DNA of 64,000 nucleotides from RHKX01 sp963823275 (GTDB lineage: Bacteria; Actinomycetota; Thermoleophilia; Solirubrobacterales; 70-9), in assembly GCA_963823275.1 (NCBI GenBank), contig CAWGKW010000003.1:1-64000 (forward strand), in the 5' to 3' direction. The first letter of the stretch is position 1, and the number at the start of each line of letters is the position of its first letter. Of this stretch, positions 22,034 to 31,185 are shown in pieces. The notes under the pieces were generated by a model. That model saw nothing but the letters and a program-made list of their open reading frames with translations. It made no database searches and was not told the origin of the DNA. The position numbers were made by a program, and so were the translations under genes.

Positions 22034-22510
22034 ATGAGGAGCATGATCGAAGCTGCGGAAAGACGGTTCCCCGAGATTGAGGCGCGCGGGCTCGATGGCC
22101 GTACCTACCGTCTCCCCGGGGAGCTCGAGACCGAGCGGAGCGTGGTGGTGGTCGCATTTCATCGCTCCCAGCAACGGGCAGTCGACGGGTGGCTACCGCC
22201 GCTGCTCGAACTCGAGCGGCGCCTGCCAGGAGTCCGCGTCTACGAGCTGCCGACGATCTCCAGCGCGTGGTCGCCGCTGCGGTGGTTCATCGACGGCGGG
22301 ATGACCCGCGGCATCGCCGACCCGGATGCGCGGGCCCGGACGCTGACCACATACACCGACGTTGGACGTGTGGTGGACGCGCTCGGGCTCGACGGGACGG
22401 AGGCGATCGCCCTCGTGGTGATCAGCCAGGGTGGGCTGATCGAATGGCAGGGGGGCGGCGAGTTCGACGGGACCCAGCTGTCAGCTCTGGAAACGGCGCT
22501 GGGGGGCTAG
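22034..22510 (+). CDS. Thioredoxin-fold-like protein without active-site Cys
   Basis: About 158 residues. The order of a strand VVVVAFHRSQQ, a helix, then VRVYELPTIS, and a late strand ALVVISQGGLIEW with a C-terminal helix resembles the peroxiredoxin/ATP10-type thioredoxin fold. The position of the catalytic Cys is filled by Ser/Gln and no CxxC is present, so redox chemistry is unlikely. Starts at 22034 or 22043 are both possible; GAGGAG sits too close to the second. It is transcribed toward the convergent carotenoid oxygenase gene. Assignment is tentative. Confidence 0.55.
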   Translation: MRSMIEAAERRFPEIEARGLDGRTYRLPGELETERSVVVVAFHRSQQRAVDGWLPPLLELERRLPGVRVYELPTISSAWSPLRWFIDGGMTRGIADPDARARTLTTYTDVGRVVDALGLDGTEAIALVVISQGGLIEWQGGGEFDGTQLSALETALGG

Positions 22511-22651
22511 GTGCCGCCCTCTCGCCACATGGTCGCCACGGCGTGGTCGGTTTCCGGAAACGCGAGCTCCCCCACCCGCCTGAACCCAAGACGCTCGTAG
22601 CGAGCGTCGTTGGGCGCTTCGGCGTTCTGCCGCGGCATCGACAGGCGTAAG

Positions 22652-24181
22652 TCAGCCGCGTGCGGAGTGCAGCCCGTGGAAGCCGAACGGGATGTGGTGG
22701 GGCACGGCGGCGCGCGCGAGCTCCGACATGTCCCGCGCGTCCAGCACCAGCAGATATGAGGTGCGCCGGGAGGCGTCGAGCACCACCGAAAGCAGAACTC
22801 CGTCGTCCTCGCGGCGGCCGCCGGGGCGCCGGACGAACACCGGCTCGCCCGGGTAGGCGCCGCGGTCCTGCCAATGGATCTGCTCGCCGCGCTTGACGTC
22901 GAGCTTGGCGATCCGGTCGATGAAGCCGCTCGTGCGCGGATGGCGCACCCCGACGCCGTATGCGTAACGGTAGGGCCTGCCGTTGACCGTCTCGTAGTCG
23001 ATGCGCGGCAGCTCGAAGTTTCCCTCGGCCAGATCGCGCTGTCGGACGCGTGAGCTGCCCGGCTGGATGGTCAGCCGCCGGGCCGTCGCCTGCGGGACGC
23101 GCGAGCCATCCCTTCTTATCTTCTTCAGATACATCGCGTCGACGATGGAGCTGTCGCGATGGGCGCAGACGTCGAGCACGACCCTGTCGCCGTCGTCGAA
23201 GGCGTTGATGTGGTGAAAGACGAACTCGGGTTCAAGCTCGAACGTCGCCGCGACACCGCCGCGCTCGCGGTCGACGAGCAGGATCTGTGAGGGCTTCGAG
23301 CCGTCCCAGACGTAGTTGGTCGCGATCGGGCCCCGACCTGGCGCGAGGAACTTGGCGAGGTCGAACTCCCACGGCTGGGTGTGAACGACGACGTAGCGAT
23401 CGGTCAACGCGAAGGAGTGGAGGTACCCCGCCCGATCCTGGGGGATGAAGGCAAGCTCACGGCGGACGCCGCGCCGCTCGCTGACGATTCGCAGACCGCT
23501 CGGCGGGATCAGCTCGACCTCGTAGCTGAAGCGCTCACCCGTACGCGGGTCATGATGGGGATGAGCGGTTCCAAGGCGGCCGTTCGGCATCGGAACATCG
23601 ACCCCAAGCGTCCGCAGGCTGTCCTCGTCGAACCGCACCGGCACGGGCAGCTCGGTGTGGGCCACGAAGCGCTCGGCGAGCTGCTCGATCGAGACGTTGG
23701 CGTTCGGGATCCTCCCCAGCAGGGGCAGGGTGGAGACGCCGCTGAACATCACTCGGCACGGATCGGGGTCGGGGTCGGTCCCGAACTCCGAGTACTTGAT
23801 GACGCCCTCGCGCTGCCAGGCGGTGTAGGCGCTGGATCGGAGGAAGCGGTTGGCGTAGGAGACGCGGCCGTTCGCGAAGGCGAATCCGTGCAACATCGCC
23901 AGCCCGTCGAACCAGTGCTTGAACTTCTGCTCGCCGATCTCAAATAGCGCGGGCCCGTTGCGCAGGAGCACCCCCTCCAGCCAGGCCGGCAGGCGGCCGT
24001 CGACCGGGACGTCGGGCAGGCGGATCTCGTCGGTGAGCGAGCGGAAGCCCTGCGCGTAGGCGGGCGCGACCGGGCGGGCGGCCTCCGTTGCGAGGGCCGG
24101 CAGCGCCCGGGGGGCGCCGGTCGCAAGCACCAGGCCGGCGCCGAGTCCGTTGCGAAGCAGCCGCCGGCGTGTGATCCCCAT
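22652..24181 (-). CDS. Carotenoid cleavage dioxygenase-family protein, Tat-exported
   Basis: 509 residues. The N-terminus MGITRRRLLRNGLGAGLVLATG is a twin-arginine signal (residues 4-25), fixing the start at 24181. The mature part is a seven-bladed carotenoid oxygenase: iron-ligand His residues occur in TAHPHHDP, GYLHSF, FVFHHINAF and the final FGFHGLH. Family members split carotenoids, apocarotenoids or stilbenes with a non-haem Fe(II). Most bacterial members are cytoplasmic, so Tat export of the folded, iron-loaded enzyme is notable. It faces a divergent small secreted protein. Confidence 0.9.
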   Translation of the reverse strand: MGITRRRLLRNGLGAGLVLATGAPRALPALATEAARPVAPAYAQGFRSLTDEIRLPDVPVDGRLPAWLEGVLLRNGPALFEIGEQKFKHWFDGLAMLHGFAFANGRVSYANRFLRSSAYTAWQREGVIKYSEFGTDPDPDPCRVMFSGVSTLPLLGRIPNANVSIEQLAERFVAHTELPVPVRFDEDSLRTLGVDVPMPNGRLGTAHPHHDPRTGERFSYEVELIPPSGLRIVSERRGVRRELAFIPQDRAGYLHSFALTDRYVVVHTQPWEFDLAKFLAPGRGPIATNYVWDGSKPSQILLVDRERGGVAATFELEPEFVFHHINAFDDGDRVVLDVCAHRDSSIVDAMYLKKIRRDGSRVPQATARRLTIQPGSSRVRQRDLAEGNFELPRIDYETVNGRPYRYAYGVGVRHPRTSGFIDRIAKLDVKRGEQIHWQDRGAYPGEPVFVRRPGGRREDDGVLLSVVLDASRRTSYLLVLDARDMSELARAAVPHHIPFGFHGLHSARG

Positions 24182-24362
24182 GAGGGGAACCCTAGCTCCC
24201 CGCATCGCTCCCGGGTGCGACCACCCGTAGGGGTGAAGAAGACCACCACGGGGGCGGCCGGCCCCCATGCCCTGGGTGCCTATCGGCGGAGGGCGATCGG
24301 ATCGATGCTTCACCCACCGAGCAAACGCCACGACCGAGTGGCCCAATCCAAAGGTGAAAGAC

Positions 24363-24740
24363 ATGAAGATCAAGATGTTTCTGGCAGTAACGGCAATCGC
24401 GATCAGCGGAGCCCTCGCCACTCAGGCGTCGGCGGCCAACCTGACCCCGACCGAGGTGACGATCCAGGCTCAGTCCGGCGGCGACTTCTTCGGCTACGTC
24501 CACAGCTCTGACCAGAGCTGCGAGAGCGGGCGCAAGGTGACCCTGTTCAAGCTGGAGGGAAGCTCCCCCGACCGCAACGTCGATACCAAGATCGGCAGCG
24601 ACATCGCTCAGCCGAACGGTCCCGACTCGATGTGGTCAACCGGCAACACCGGCCAGCGCAAGGGCAAGTTCTACGCCCGGGTCGCCAAGACCAGCGAGTG
24701 CGGCGGCGACATCAGCGACGTGGTCAAGGCCCAGAAGTAA
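24363..24740 (+). CDS. Small secreted protein
   Basis: 125 residues with a clear signal peptide (MKIKMFLAVTAIAISGALATQASA). The mature part is a compact beta-rich domain with two Cys pairs or single Cys residues (QSCESGRKVTLFK, TSECGGD). The same type of small exported domain is common in Thermoleophilia; no enzymatic motif is seen. AAAGGTGA lies upstream of the ATG at 24363. A strong hairpin terminator follows the gene. Confidence 0.7.
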   Translation: MKIKMFLAVTAIAISGALATQASAANLTPTEVTIQAQSGGDFFGYVHSSDQSCESGRKVTLFKLEGSSPDRNVDTKIGSDIAQPNGPDSMWSTGNTGQRKGKFYARVAKTSECGGDISDVVKAQK

Positions 24741-24766
24741 CCAGCCTCCCCACCACCAAGAGCAGC

Positions 24767-24792
24767 GACGACCGGCCCCGAAGCCGGTCGTC
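24767..24792 (+). terminator. Rho-independent-type hairpin
   Basis: A perfect 10-bp stem, GACGACCGGC against GCCGGTCGTC, with a six-base loop, followed by GTCGTTCTT. It lies 27 bases after the secreted-protein gene and before the flavoprotein gene at 24829. Confidence 0.65.
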
Positions 24793-24828
24793 GTCGTTCT
24801 TGGGCCTCCCAGCCGATACATTCGCCCC

Positions 24829-25956
24829 ATGAAGACTCGCGTCGTCGTTCTCGGAGCCGGCTTCGGCGGCCTGGAACTCTGCACACTGCTCTCGGATGCG
24901 CTCGGCGATGCCGTCGACGTAACCCTGATCGACAAGAACGATTCGTTCGTCTTCGGCTTCTCGAAGCTGGACCTGATGTTCGGGCGGGAGACGCCCGAGG
25001 CGGTCCGGATGCACTACCGCGACATCGACAAGCCCGGGGTGCGCTTCGTCCAGGAGACGGTCACCGCGATCGATCCCGAATCGCGGGTCGTGACCACCGA
25101 CGCAGGCGTCCACGAGGCAGATCACCTGGTCGTGGCGCTCGGAGCCGACTACGACATGGACGCGACGCCGGGGCTCGCCGAGGGCGGCAACGAGTTCTAT
25201 TCGGTCGCCGGGGCCGAGCGGGCCGGCGGCGTCATCCCGACGTTCTCCGGGGGCAGCGCGATCATCGGCGTCTGCGGAGCCCCGTTCAAATGCCCGCCGG
25301 CACCGAGCGAGACATGCCTGCTCCTCCACGACCACCTGATCGAGCGGGGGATCAGGGACGTCTGCGAGATCTCGTTCGTGATCCCGTTCCCGACGCCCGT
25401 CCCGCCTTCCCCCGATACCTCGGCGGCCCTGGTCGAGGCGTTCGCCGAGCGTGACATCAACTTCGTTCCCGACCGCCGTATCGCCTCACTCGACCCAGCT
25501 CGCCGTGTTGCCGTTCTCGACGACGGCGCCGAGATGCCCTACGACCTCTTTCTCGGCGTCCCCAAGCACCGGGCCCCGGACGTCGTTCTGGCGAGCGGCA
25601 TGGCAGAGGACGGATACATACCCGTCGACTCGGGGACCCTGCGGACGAAGTTCCCGAACGTCTACGCGGTCGGCGACGTCGCGACCGTTGGCGTCCCCAA
25701 GGCCGGGGTGTTCGCCGAGGGCGCCGCCAGGGTCGTGGCCGAGTCGGTGATCGCCTCGGTGCGCGGGAACGGGGAACCGGACGGCTACGAGGGTCGCGGC
25801 TCCTGCTATATCGAGTTCGGGAGCGGGCGCGTGGGGCGCGTGGACGTCGACTTCCTCGGTGGCCCCAAGCCGACCGGCACCTTTCAGGCACCGTCCGATG
25901 CGCTCGTCGCCGAGAAGGTCGAGTTCGGCTCGAGCCGACGGGCTCGCTGGTTCTGA
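24829..25956 (+). CDS. FAD-dependent oxidoreductase of the SQR/NDH-2 group
   Basis: 375 residues. VVVLGAGFGGLE at residues 5-16 binds the FAD ADP moiety, and VYAVGDVATVGVPKAG near residue 285 is the second FAD motif. CGAPFKCPPAPSE (about residue 150) matches the Cys-bearing segment of sulfide:quinone reductases, with further Cys at TCLLL and VCEIS. Members pass electrons from sulfide, NADH or similar donors to quinone at the membrane. The C-terminus EKVEFGSSRRARWF is also found, fused to the N-terminus, in the remnant at 16867. Which donor is used cannot be decided by eye. Confidence 0.85.
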   Translation: MKTRVVVLGAGFGGLELCTLLSDALGDAVDVTLIDKNDSFVFGFSKLDLMFGRETPEAVRMHYRDIDKPGVRFVQETVTAIDPESRVVTTDAGVHEADHLVVALGADYDMDATPGLAEGGNEFYSVAGAERAGGVIPTFSGGSAIIGVCGAPFKCPPAPSETCLLLHDHLIERGIRDVCEISFVIPFPTPVPPSPDTSAALVEAFAERDINFVPDRRIASLDPARRVAVLDDGAEMPYDLFLGVPKHRAPDVVLASGMAEDGYIPVDSGTLRTKFPNVYAVGDVATVGVPKAGVFAEGAARVVAESVIASVRGNGEPDGYEGRGSCYIEFGSGRVGRVDVDFLGGPKPTGTFQAPSDALVAEKVEFGSSRRARWF

Positions 25957-25969
25957 CCCAGGAGCTCGC

Positions 25970-26749
25970 CTAACCGTCGATCTGGTCGAGCGTCCGTCCA
26001 CTCAGAACCGAGCCCGGCGACTCCGCGACCACGTCCGAACCGGGGCGCGCATCCTCATCGCGCCGTTTGATCAGAAGCCACCGCGGCTCCGCGTTCCGCC
26101 CGGTGCGCTGCAGGGCGAACCCTCCGCGCAGCTTGCTTCCGTGGAGGACGAAGACGGCGTGGCCACGTTCCAGCGCCTCCGGCCAGGCGACGCGCCCTCC
26201 CTGCTCGTAGACGCCGCGATCCCAGACGATGGCCCGGCCCTCGCCGAGAACGCCCTCGAAGTGGTCGTCGGCCGGATCGTGATCAGGCACCTCGATGGCC
26301 ATGCGCTTGACGGCCGGGTCCAGCGACGGGCCCTTCGGAACGGCCCAAGAGCGCATGACCCCGTCGACCTCGAGACGAAGATCGAAGTGGTGAGAGGCCG
26401 CCGCGTGCTCGCGAACCACGAACCTGCCGGCGCTCACGCCCCGGATCGCGAACTGCTCGTGGCCCTCGCACTTGACTCGCTCCAGGGCGACATCGCTCAC
26501 CCTCGCCGCCCGCGGACCCTCGCGCAGAAACGCCACCAGCCGATCGACTGCGGCCTCGTCTCCCTCGGCGTGAACCAGGACCGCGCCGTCCCCGGTGTTC
26601 CGCACCCACCCCATGACGCCGAGCTGACGGGCTCGACGGGCGGTCGCGTCACGAAATCCGACGGCCTGGACCCGGCCCTCGACCGTCGCGCGGATCGCCG
26701 CCAAGGCCCTCCCGTCCGGTCGGCCGGGCGCTTCCGGCAGCTCGGTCAT
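25970..26749 (-). CDS. Acylphosphatase / LigD 3'-phosphoesterase fusion protein
   Basis: 259 residues with two recognisable domains. Residues 17-100 are an acylphosphatase: GRVQAVGFR provides the catalytic Arg33 and GWVRNTGDG the catalytic Asn51. Residues 105-235 match the DNA ligase D phosphoesterase: VVREHAAASHHFDLRLE (His115, His120/121, Asp123, Arg125), SWAVPKGPS, then a VWDRGVYE segment. The second domain trims 3' phosphates or ribonucleotides during end joining. No ligase or polymerase domain is attached. ATG 26749 starts just before the first domain. The domain pairing is unusual; a joint role is unknown. Confidence 0.85.
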   Translation of the reverse strand: MTELPEAPGRPDGRALAAIRATVEGRVQAVGFRDATARRARQLGVMGWVRNTGDGAVLVHAEGDEAAVDRLVAFLREGPRAARVSDVALERVKCEGHEQFAIRGVSAGRFVVREHAAASHHFDLRLEVDGVMRSWAVPKGPSLDPAVKRMAIEVPDHDPADDHFEGVLGEGRAIVWDRGVYEQGGRVAWPEALERGHAVFVLHGSKLRGGFALQRTGRNAEPRWLLIKRRDEDARPGSDVVAESPGSVLSGRTLDQIDG

Positions 26750-27014
26750 CGGCGCCCAACCTAGCGAAGCGGCTTCGCGTCCGGGCGCGAGATTCCCCAT
26801 CCAGGCCGGGAGCCGGTCAACCGTTCGGCATCCACCGGCGCCGGCTCGCCCCTGCCGCGATCCCGACCCTTTAAGGGCGCCTGTTAGCTTGTGATGAGCC
26901 TCTGAATCGCCATTGCCGCTCCAAACGAGTCCGGTGGCACCAACGGGGACACCTACCCGAAGGACGCGATATGGCACCAGTATCCGCTGTCCGCTCGCCC
27001 GCGACGGGCGCGCG

Positions 27015-27332
27015 ATGAAAGCAGCCATCGAGACGGCCCGTTTGCGGAAGCAACGGACCTCCGACCTTGCTGATGAGGCGCGCCACGCGCAGGAGCGCTA
27101 CGACCTCTACAAGGCCAAGACCTACGGACCGACGATGACCAGCCCAGCGAAGCTGCGCGAGCTGAAGCAGGCCTGCGAGCTGAGCGACGCCCGGCTGCGC
27201 TCGGCATGGGTCGCGCCCGGCACCTCCGAGAGCTCCGCGGCGATCGCGAATTGGTTTGAGTACCTCGGCCGAAACAGTCGCCTGGACCTGTGTCCGCTGC
27301 GACGTCACCGCGCGCTTCATGGCCGACAGTGA
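27015..27332 (+). CDS. Hypothetical protein upstream of zinc-ribbon-like gene
   Basis: Starts MKAAIETARLRKQ; a helical, charged protein of about 80-105 residues. Its frame runs 77 bases into the next gene. In another frame a TGA at 27257-27259 overlaps the TTG start of that gene, so a one-base error may have removed the natural stop and the last 25 residues may be spurious. No family recognised. Likely co-transcribed with the next gene. Confidence 0.5.
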   Translation: MKAAIETARLRKQRTSDLADEARHAQERYDLYKAKTYGPTMTSPAKLRELKQACELSDARLRSAWVAPGTSESSAAIANWFEYLGRNSRLDLCPLRRHRALHGRQ

Positions 27333-27594
27333 CCATCACGGGCTTCCCGCCGACTGGGTCGACCTCGACGGTGAGCTCTATTGCCTCGGGTGTCGACGCG
27401 TGCTCGCCGGTGACGCCGCAGCCGAGGGCGAGGACGCCGTCGGCGCGACGCGGGAGCAGCTGCTCCAACTGCGCAAGACCGGCACCCTCGAGTTCGAGAT
27501 CCGCCGTGACCCCGACCGCCCCGACAGAGCGATCGCAAGGGCCTGCCGAACGTCGGTTCCCGCGGTCGCGAAGGTCCGCAACCGGCTGAGCTAG
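27256..27594 (+). CDS. Small Cys-pair (zinc-ribbon-like) protein
   Basis: 112 residues. WTCVRCDV and LYCLGCRR form a CxxC...CxxC zinc-ribbon-like pair around an aromatic core; the C-terminal half (EFEIRRDPDRPDRAIARACRTSVPAVAKVRNRL) looks like a helix-turn-helix. It may bind nucleic acid, but no characterised family is recognised. TTG 27256 is the only good start and overlaps a TGA stop in the frame of the upstream gene. Two hairpin-rich repeat blocks follow. Confidence 0.6.
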   Translation: MSTSAETVAWTCVRCDVTARFMADSDHHGLPADWVDLDGELYCLGCRRVLAGDAAAEGEDAVGATREQLLQLRKTGTLEFEIRRDPDRPDRAIARACRTSVPAVAKVRNRLS

Positions 27595-27617
27595 GTGAGT
27601 CGGGCCTGGGCCGGCCC

Positions 27618-27666
27618 ATCGGTCGTGTCTTTGCATGGCCACAGAGCACCCAATGACACGACCGAT
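27618..27666. terminator. 12-bp inverted repeat after zinc-ribbon-like gene
   Basis: ATCGGTCGTGTC (27618-27629) pairs perfectly with GACACGACCGAT (27655-27666) across a 25-base loop. It lies 23 bases downstream of a stop codon. The loop is long for a simple terminator; it could instead be a mobile-element end. Confidence 0.45.
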
Positions 27667-27685
27667 CCTGGCGGGTTGCCGCGGC

Positions 27686-27798
27686 CCGGCGCAGTCGAGC
27701 AGCCCGGAGGGCTGCGAGTCGCGCGGTGATCCTCGGGAGGGCCACCGGGCCGCGGGCCCGGCGCAGTCGAGCAGGGCGGAGCCCTGCGAGTCGCGCGT
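27686..27798 (+). repeat. REP-like palindromic pair
   Basis: Two units (27686-27727 and 27757-27798) share GGCGCAGTCGAGCAG, a GGAG loop and CTGCGAGTCGCGCG; each can fold (CAGGGC-GGAG-CCCTG core). The spacer has CTCGGGAGGGCCACCGGGC. The same pair in inverse orientation, with a related spacer, is at 60151-60274, so this is a dispersed BIME-like element. Confidence 0.8.
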
Positions 27799-27799
27799 T

Positions 27800-28664
27800 C
27801 TAGCGGTGGTCGGTTGCTCCTCGTCGTGGCGGCCGTCGAGCTCGCGGGCGATCTCCTGGGTCTCGACGTGCCGCACCATCTGGCTGTCCAGCAACGGGTT
27901 GATGACCCCGCGCAGAGCGGAGTAGGCGGCCCAGCGGCGCGGCCTGATGATCCGCGGTGCCCGTTTCTCGATCCCGTCGACGATCCCCCTGCCGGCCTCG
28001 CTGGGTTGCAGCCGCTTGTTCAGAAAGGCCGGGACCGTGTCGCTGAAGCGTGAGGCCAGTGGATCTGCATCGACGGTCTGGTGGACCATCGAGGTATCGA
28101 TGAAACCGAAGTAGGCGACGCTCGCGCCCGGCGCCGTGCTGGGCGAGCTCGACTCGTAGGGCGCGGCCGAGCTGCTCGACCCCGGCCTTCGACATCGCGT
28201 AGGGAGCTGCGCCGAGCCCGTTGACGAATGCGTAGACGGAGGCGACGACGACGACGTGACCGCGGCGACTGATGATCTCCGGCAACGGCGCCGTCACCGT
28301 TCGGTGGACACCGTTCAGGTTCACGTCGAGGACGCGGTCGAAGGCCTCCCCCGACATAGATCGAGTCGTCGCGCCACGAGATGCGATCCCGGCGTTGGCG
28401 ACGACGACGTCCACCCCGCCGAACCGCTCCACAACCTGAGCGACGACCTGCTGCATCGCGCCACGGTCGGTGACGTCCGCAGCAAGGCCCACCGCCGGGA
28501 CCTGGAAGCGACTCCGCGGCCTGCTCCGCCGACTCCGGATCGAGGTCGACGATTGCGACCGTCGCGCCACGTCGCGAGAGCTCCTCCGAGGTCGCGAACC
28601 CGATACCGCGAGCTCCACCGGTGACGAGCGCGACCTTCCCACTCAGTGCGTACTTGACGGCCAC
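27800..28664 (-). CDS. Short-chain dehydrogenase (two frameshifts, abuts REP element)
   Basis: About 285 residues, read across frames. TGGARGIGFATSEEL (NAD-binding), VVANAGIASRG, VVASVYAF and YAMSKAG (catalytic Tyr/Lys) identify a classical SDR. The frame breaks near 28502 (after AAESLP) and near 28138 (before SVAYFGFIDTSM); each is a one-base change in a G/C run. In the final frame there is no stop before the REP-like repeat, so the C-terminus is undefined; a stop in another frame is at 27800. GTG/ATG at 28664 is the start. Substrate unknown. Confidence 0.7.
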
Positions 28665-28741
28665 CGCCGGCCCACCTTACTCGCCAGGCCGAGGGCTCGT
28701 AGTCCTTCAGGAAGCAGCCATGAAGGTCCTCCCGGCGGACC

Positions 28742-30928
28742 TCAATGACCGAACTTGACGTTCGGCAGGATCCGGTCGAGCCACCTGGGCAGCCACCACG
28801 CCGCCCGACCGGTGAGGCGCAGCAGGACCGGGACGAGCAGCAGTCGGACCAGCAGCGCATCGAGCAGGACGGCGACGCCGAGGATGATTCCCATCTCCTT
28901 CGGAGGCAGCGGACCCGACAGGGCGAAGGTGAAGAACACCGCGACCATCACCGCCCCGGCGGCGAAGATCACGCGGCCGGAGTGAGCGAGGCCGCCGACC
29001 ATCGCCTCCTTCGGATCGTGTGAGCCGGTCCCAGTGTTCCTTGGCGCTCGAGAGCAGGAACACCGTGTAATCCATGCTGATCGCGAAGATCATCGCGAAG
29101 AAGAAGACCGGACCCCAGGCATCGAGGAAGCCCTGAGATTCGAACCCGAGCAGCCCGGAGCCATGACCCTCTTGGAAGATCAGCTGGGCGACGCCGAATG
29201 CCGCACCCGTGGCCAGCAGGTTGGTCAGTACGCCGAGCGCAGCGATCAGCGGTGCCTGCAGCGCGACCAGCAGGAGCAGGAATCCGAGGCCCAGGACCAG
29301 GCCGATGACCAGCGGAGTCTTGCTCGCCAGCTCGGACTCGAGATCGTGGTTCTCGGCAACCGCACCGCCGACCATCGCGCCGGCGGGCAGGTCGGTGCGG
29401 AGGCGATCGATCGCCTGCCCGATCTCGCCCGAGGAGGGGTCGGATGCGGGCACGGCCTGGATCAGGACGACGTCGCCCGAGGCGCCCGGCTGGGGCGGCG
29501 TGACCTGCGCGATCGCCGGATCGGCGGCCAGCGTCGCGGCCACCTGATCGGCGTCGGCGGCCGGAGCGGTGACCTGAAGGGCGCCGGGAGCGCCCGGGCC
29601 GAACTCCGACTGAACGAGCTCGTAGCCCACGCCGGCTGGTGTCGCTCTTCGGGCACGACCTTGATCGACGGCATCCCGGTGTCCAGCGAGAGGACCGGGA
29701 TCGCCAGCGCTCCGAGGACCGCGACGGTCGCGATGCCGGGCAGCCAGGGATGGGCCCAGAGCCACTCGCCCCAGGCCGCGAATCGCGGCGAGCGGTGCTC
29801 GCCGGAGTGGACCCAGGGCAGGGACGAGCTTGTCGACCCTCGTACCGAGCCGTCGCCAGCGACCGCCGGCAGCAGGGTCAGCGTGGCGGCGAGCACGAAG
29901 ATGACCGAGAGCATGATCCCGACCGCCATCGAGCGGAAGGCGGGGCTGTCGACGAGCATCACCGCGGTCAGCGAGATCAGGACGGTGATGCCGCTGAAGA
30001 GGACGGCCTTGCCGGCGGTGTCCATCGTCTCCTCGACGGCCTGCTCGGGATTCTCGTGCTGGCCGAACAGGGCCCCGCGGAAGCGGTAGACGATGAAGAG
30101 CGCGTAGTCGATCCCGAGGGCGAGGGCGAACATCAGCGCGAAGTTCATCGCCCAGATCGAGATCGGCGTGAACAGCGTCAGCAGGAAGAGGGAGCCCGCC
30201 GAGGCGACGAGGCCGAGGATCGTCAGCAGCAGCGGGAGGCCGGCGGCCACCATCGATCCGAACGCGAGCAGGAGGATCGCCAGCGTCACCGGCCAGCTGA
30301 TCATCTCCGACTTCATCATCGCCTCGCGGTTGGCCTCGTTGAAGTCCGACCACATTCCCGAGGCACCGGTCACGGCGACCTGCACCTGATCGGTGCCGAG
30401 GGCGGTGATCGGTTCCTTGAGGTCATCGGCGGCCCTGACCATCTCGTTGCTGTCGGCCGCGGCTCCGCCCATCACGATGGCGGTGTGGCGATCGGCGCTG
30501 ATCGTCGTCCCGGGCTGTGGCGGGGCGACGGTGGCGATCGCGGTCGTCGGCCTGCAGCTCGGCGCTCACCTGCTCGACCGTCGAGCGGAACTCCGGCGAG
30601 GAGACCGTCTGATCGGGGCTGTGGACGACGACCATCAGACCGGTGCTGTTGAGGCCGCCGAACTCGGACTGGACGAGGTCGCGGACCTGGACCGATTCCG
30701 AGCCGTTCGCCTGCCAGCCGGCGCCCGAGAGCGCGGTCTCGACGCGCGGCGCGAGCACGCCGAGACCGACGCCAGAACGGCCCAGGCGATGAAGACGGCG
30801 CGTGAATGGGTTGCGGCCCAGCGACCGAGACGGCCGATCGGGCCGCTGCGGCGGGGCTCGGCGCCGTTCGGGACGGGCGGTTCGGTCGCGGGCGGGCGTT
30901 CCTCGGTGACGGAGGTCATCGGGCTCAC
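28742..30928 (-). pseudogene. MMPL-family transporter (at least five frameshifts)
   Basis: Joining frames gives about 730 residues of RND/MMPL architecture: TM1 (SRAVFIAWAVLA), a loop ending VQVAVTGASGMWSDF, TM2-6 with LALGIDYALFIVYRFR, a second loop, and TM8-12 with FAISMDYTVFLLSSAKE, ending LPNVKFGH. Both GxxxDY relay motifs are intact. Frame changes lie near 30770, 30540, 29865, 29830, 29640 and 29015. The start is GTG 30928, overlapping the DUF2892 stop (GTGA). It is the third gene of an ArsR-controlled operon. It may be a decayed gene or a poorly corrected stretch. Confidence 0.75.
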
Positions 30929-31185
30929 GGCTCTGCTTCAGGTGGAAGGCACGGGTCAGGATCAGAGACATCGGGCAGTCGCCGAACGAGGACGAACAGC
31001 CACTGGTTGATGCCGACGAAGGCGGTCAGCAGCAGGAACCATCCACTGACCAGAACGGCCAGCAGGACGCTGATCAGGACGACGGTGCCGGCGATCGCGA
31101 ACAGGACGCGCTCGAGCGGCCAGCGGCCCTGGCTCTGGCTCTCACGGCTCCAGGATGAGGTCTGGCAGGTGGTTTGGCTGTTCAT
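30925..31185 (-). CDS. DUF2892-like two-helix membrane protein
   Basis: 86 residues. After a polar N-terminus (MNSQTTCQTSSWSRE) come RVLFAIAGTVVLISVLLAV and WFLLLTAFVGINQWLFV, the two-helix pattern of DUF2892 (as in the membrane part of YgaP). GGAAGGA precedes the ATG, which overlaps the ArsR stop (ATGA); its own stop overlaps the MMPL start. In other bacteria such proteins accompany sulfur-transferase or redox-stress genes. Confidence 0.75.
   Translation of the reverse strand: MNSQTTCQTSSWSRESQSQGRWPLERVLFAIAGTVVLISVLLAVLVSGWFLLLTAFVGINQWLFVLVRRLPDVSDPDPCLPPEAEP

Noticed and set aside
26953..28089. 378-residue minus-strand ORF
   Set aside because: Its first part is the SDR C-terminus; the rest runs through REP-like repeats and antisense to two plus-strand genes.
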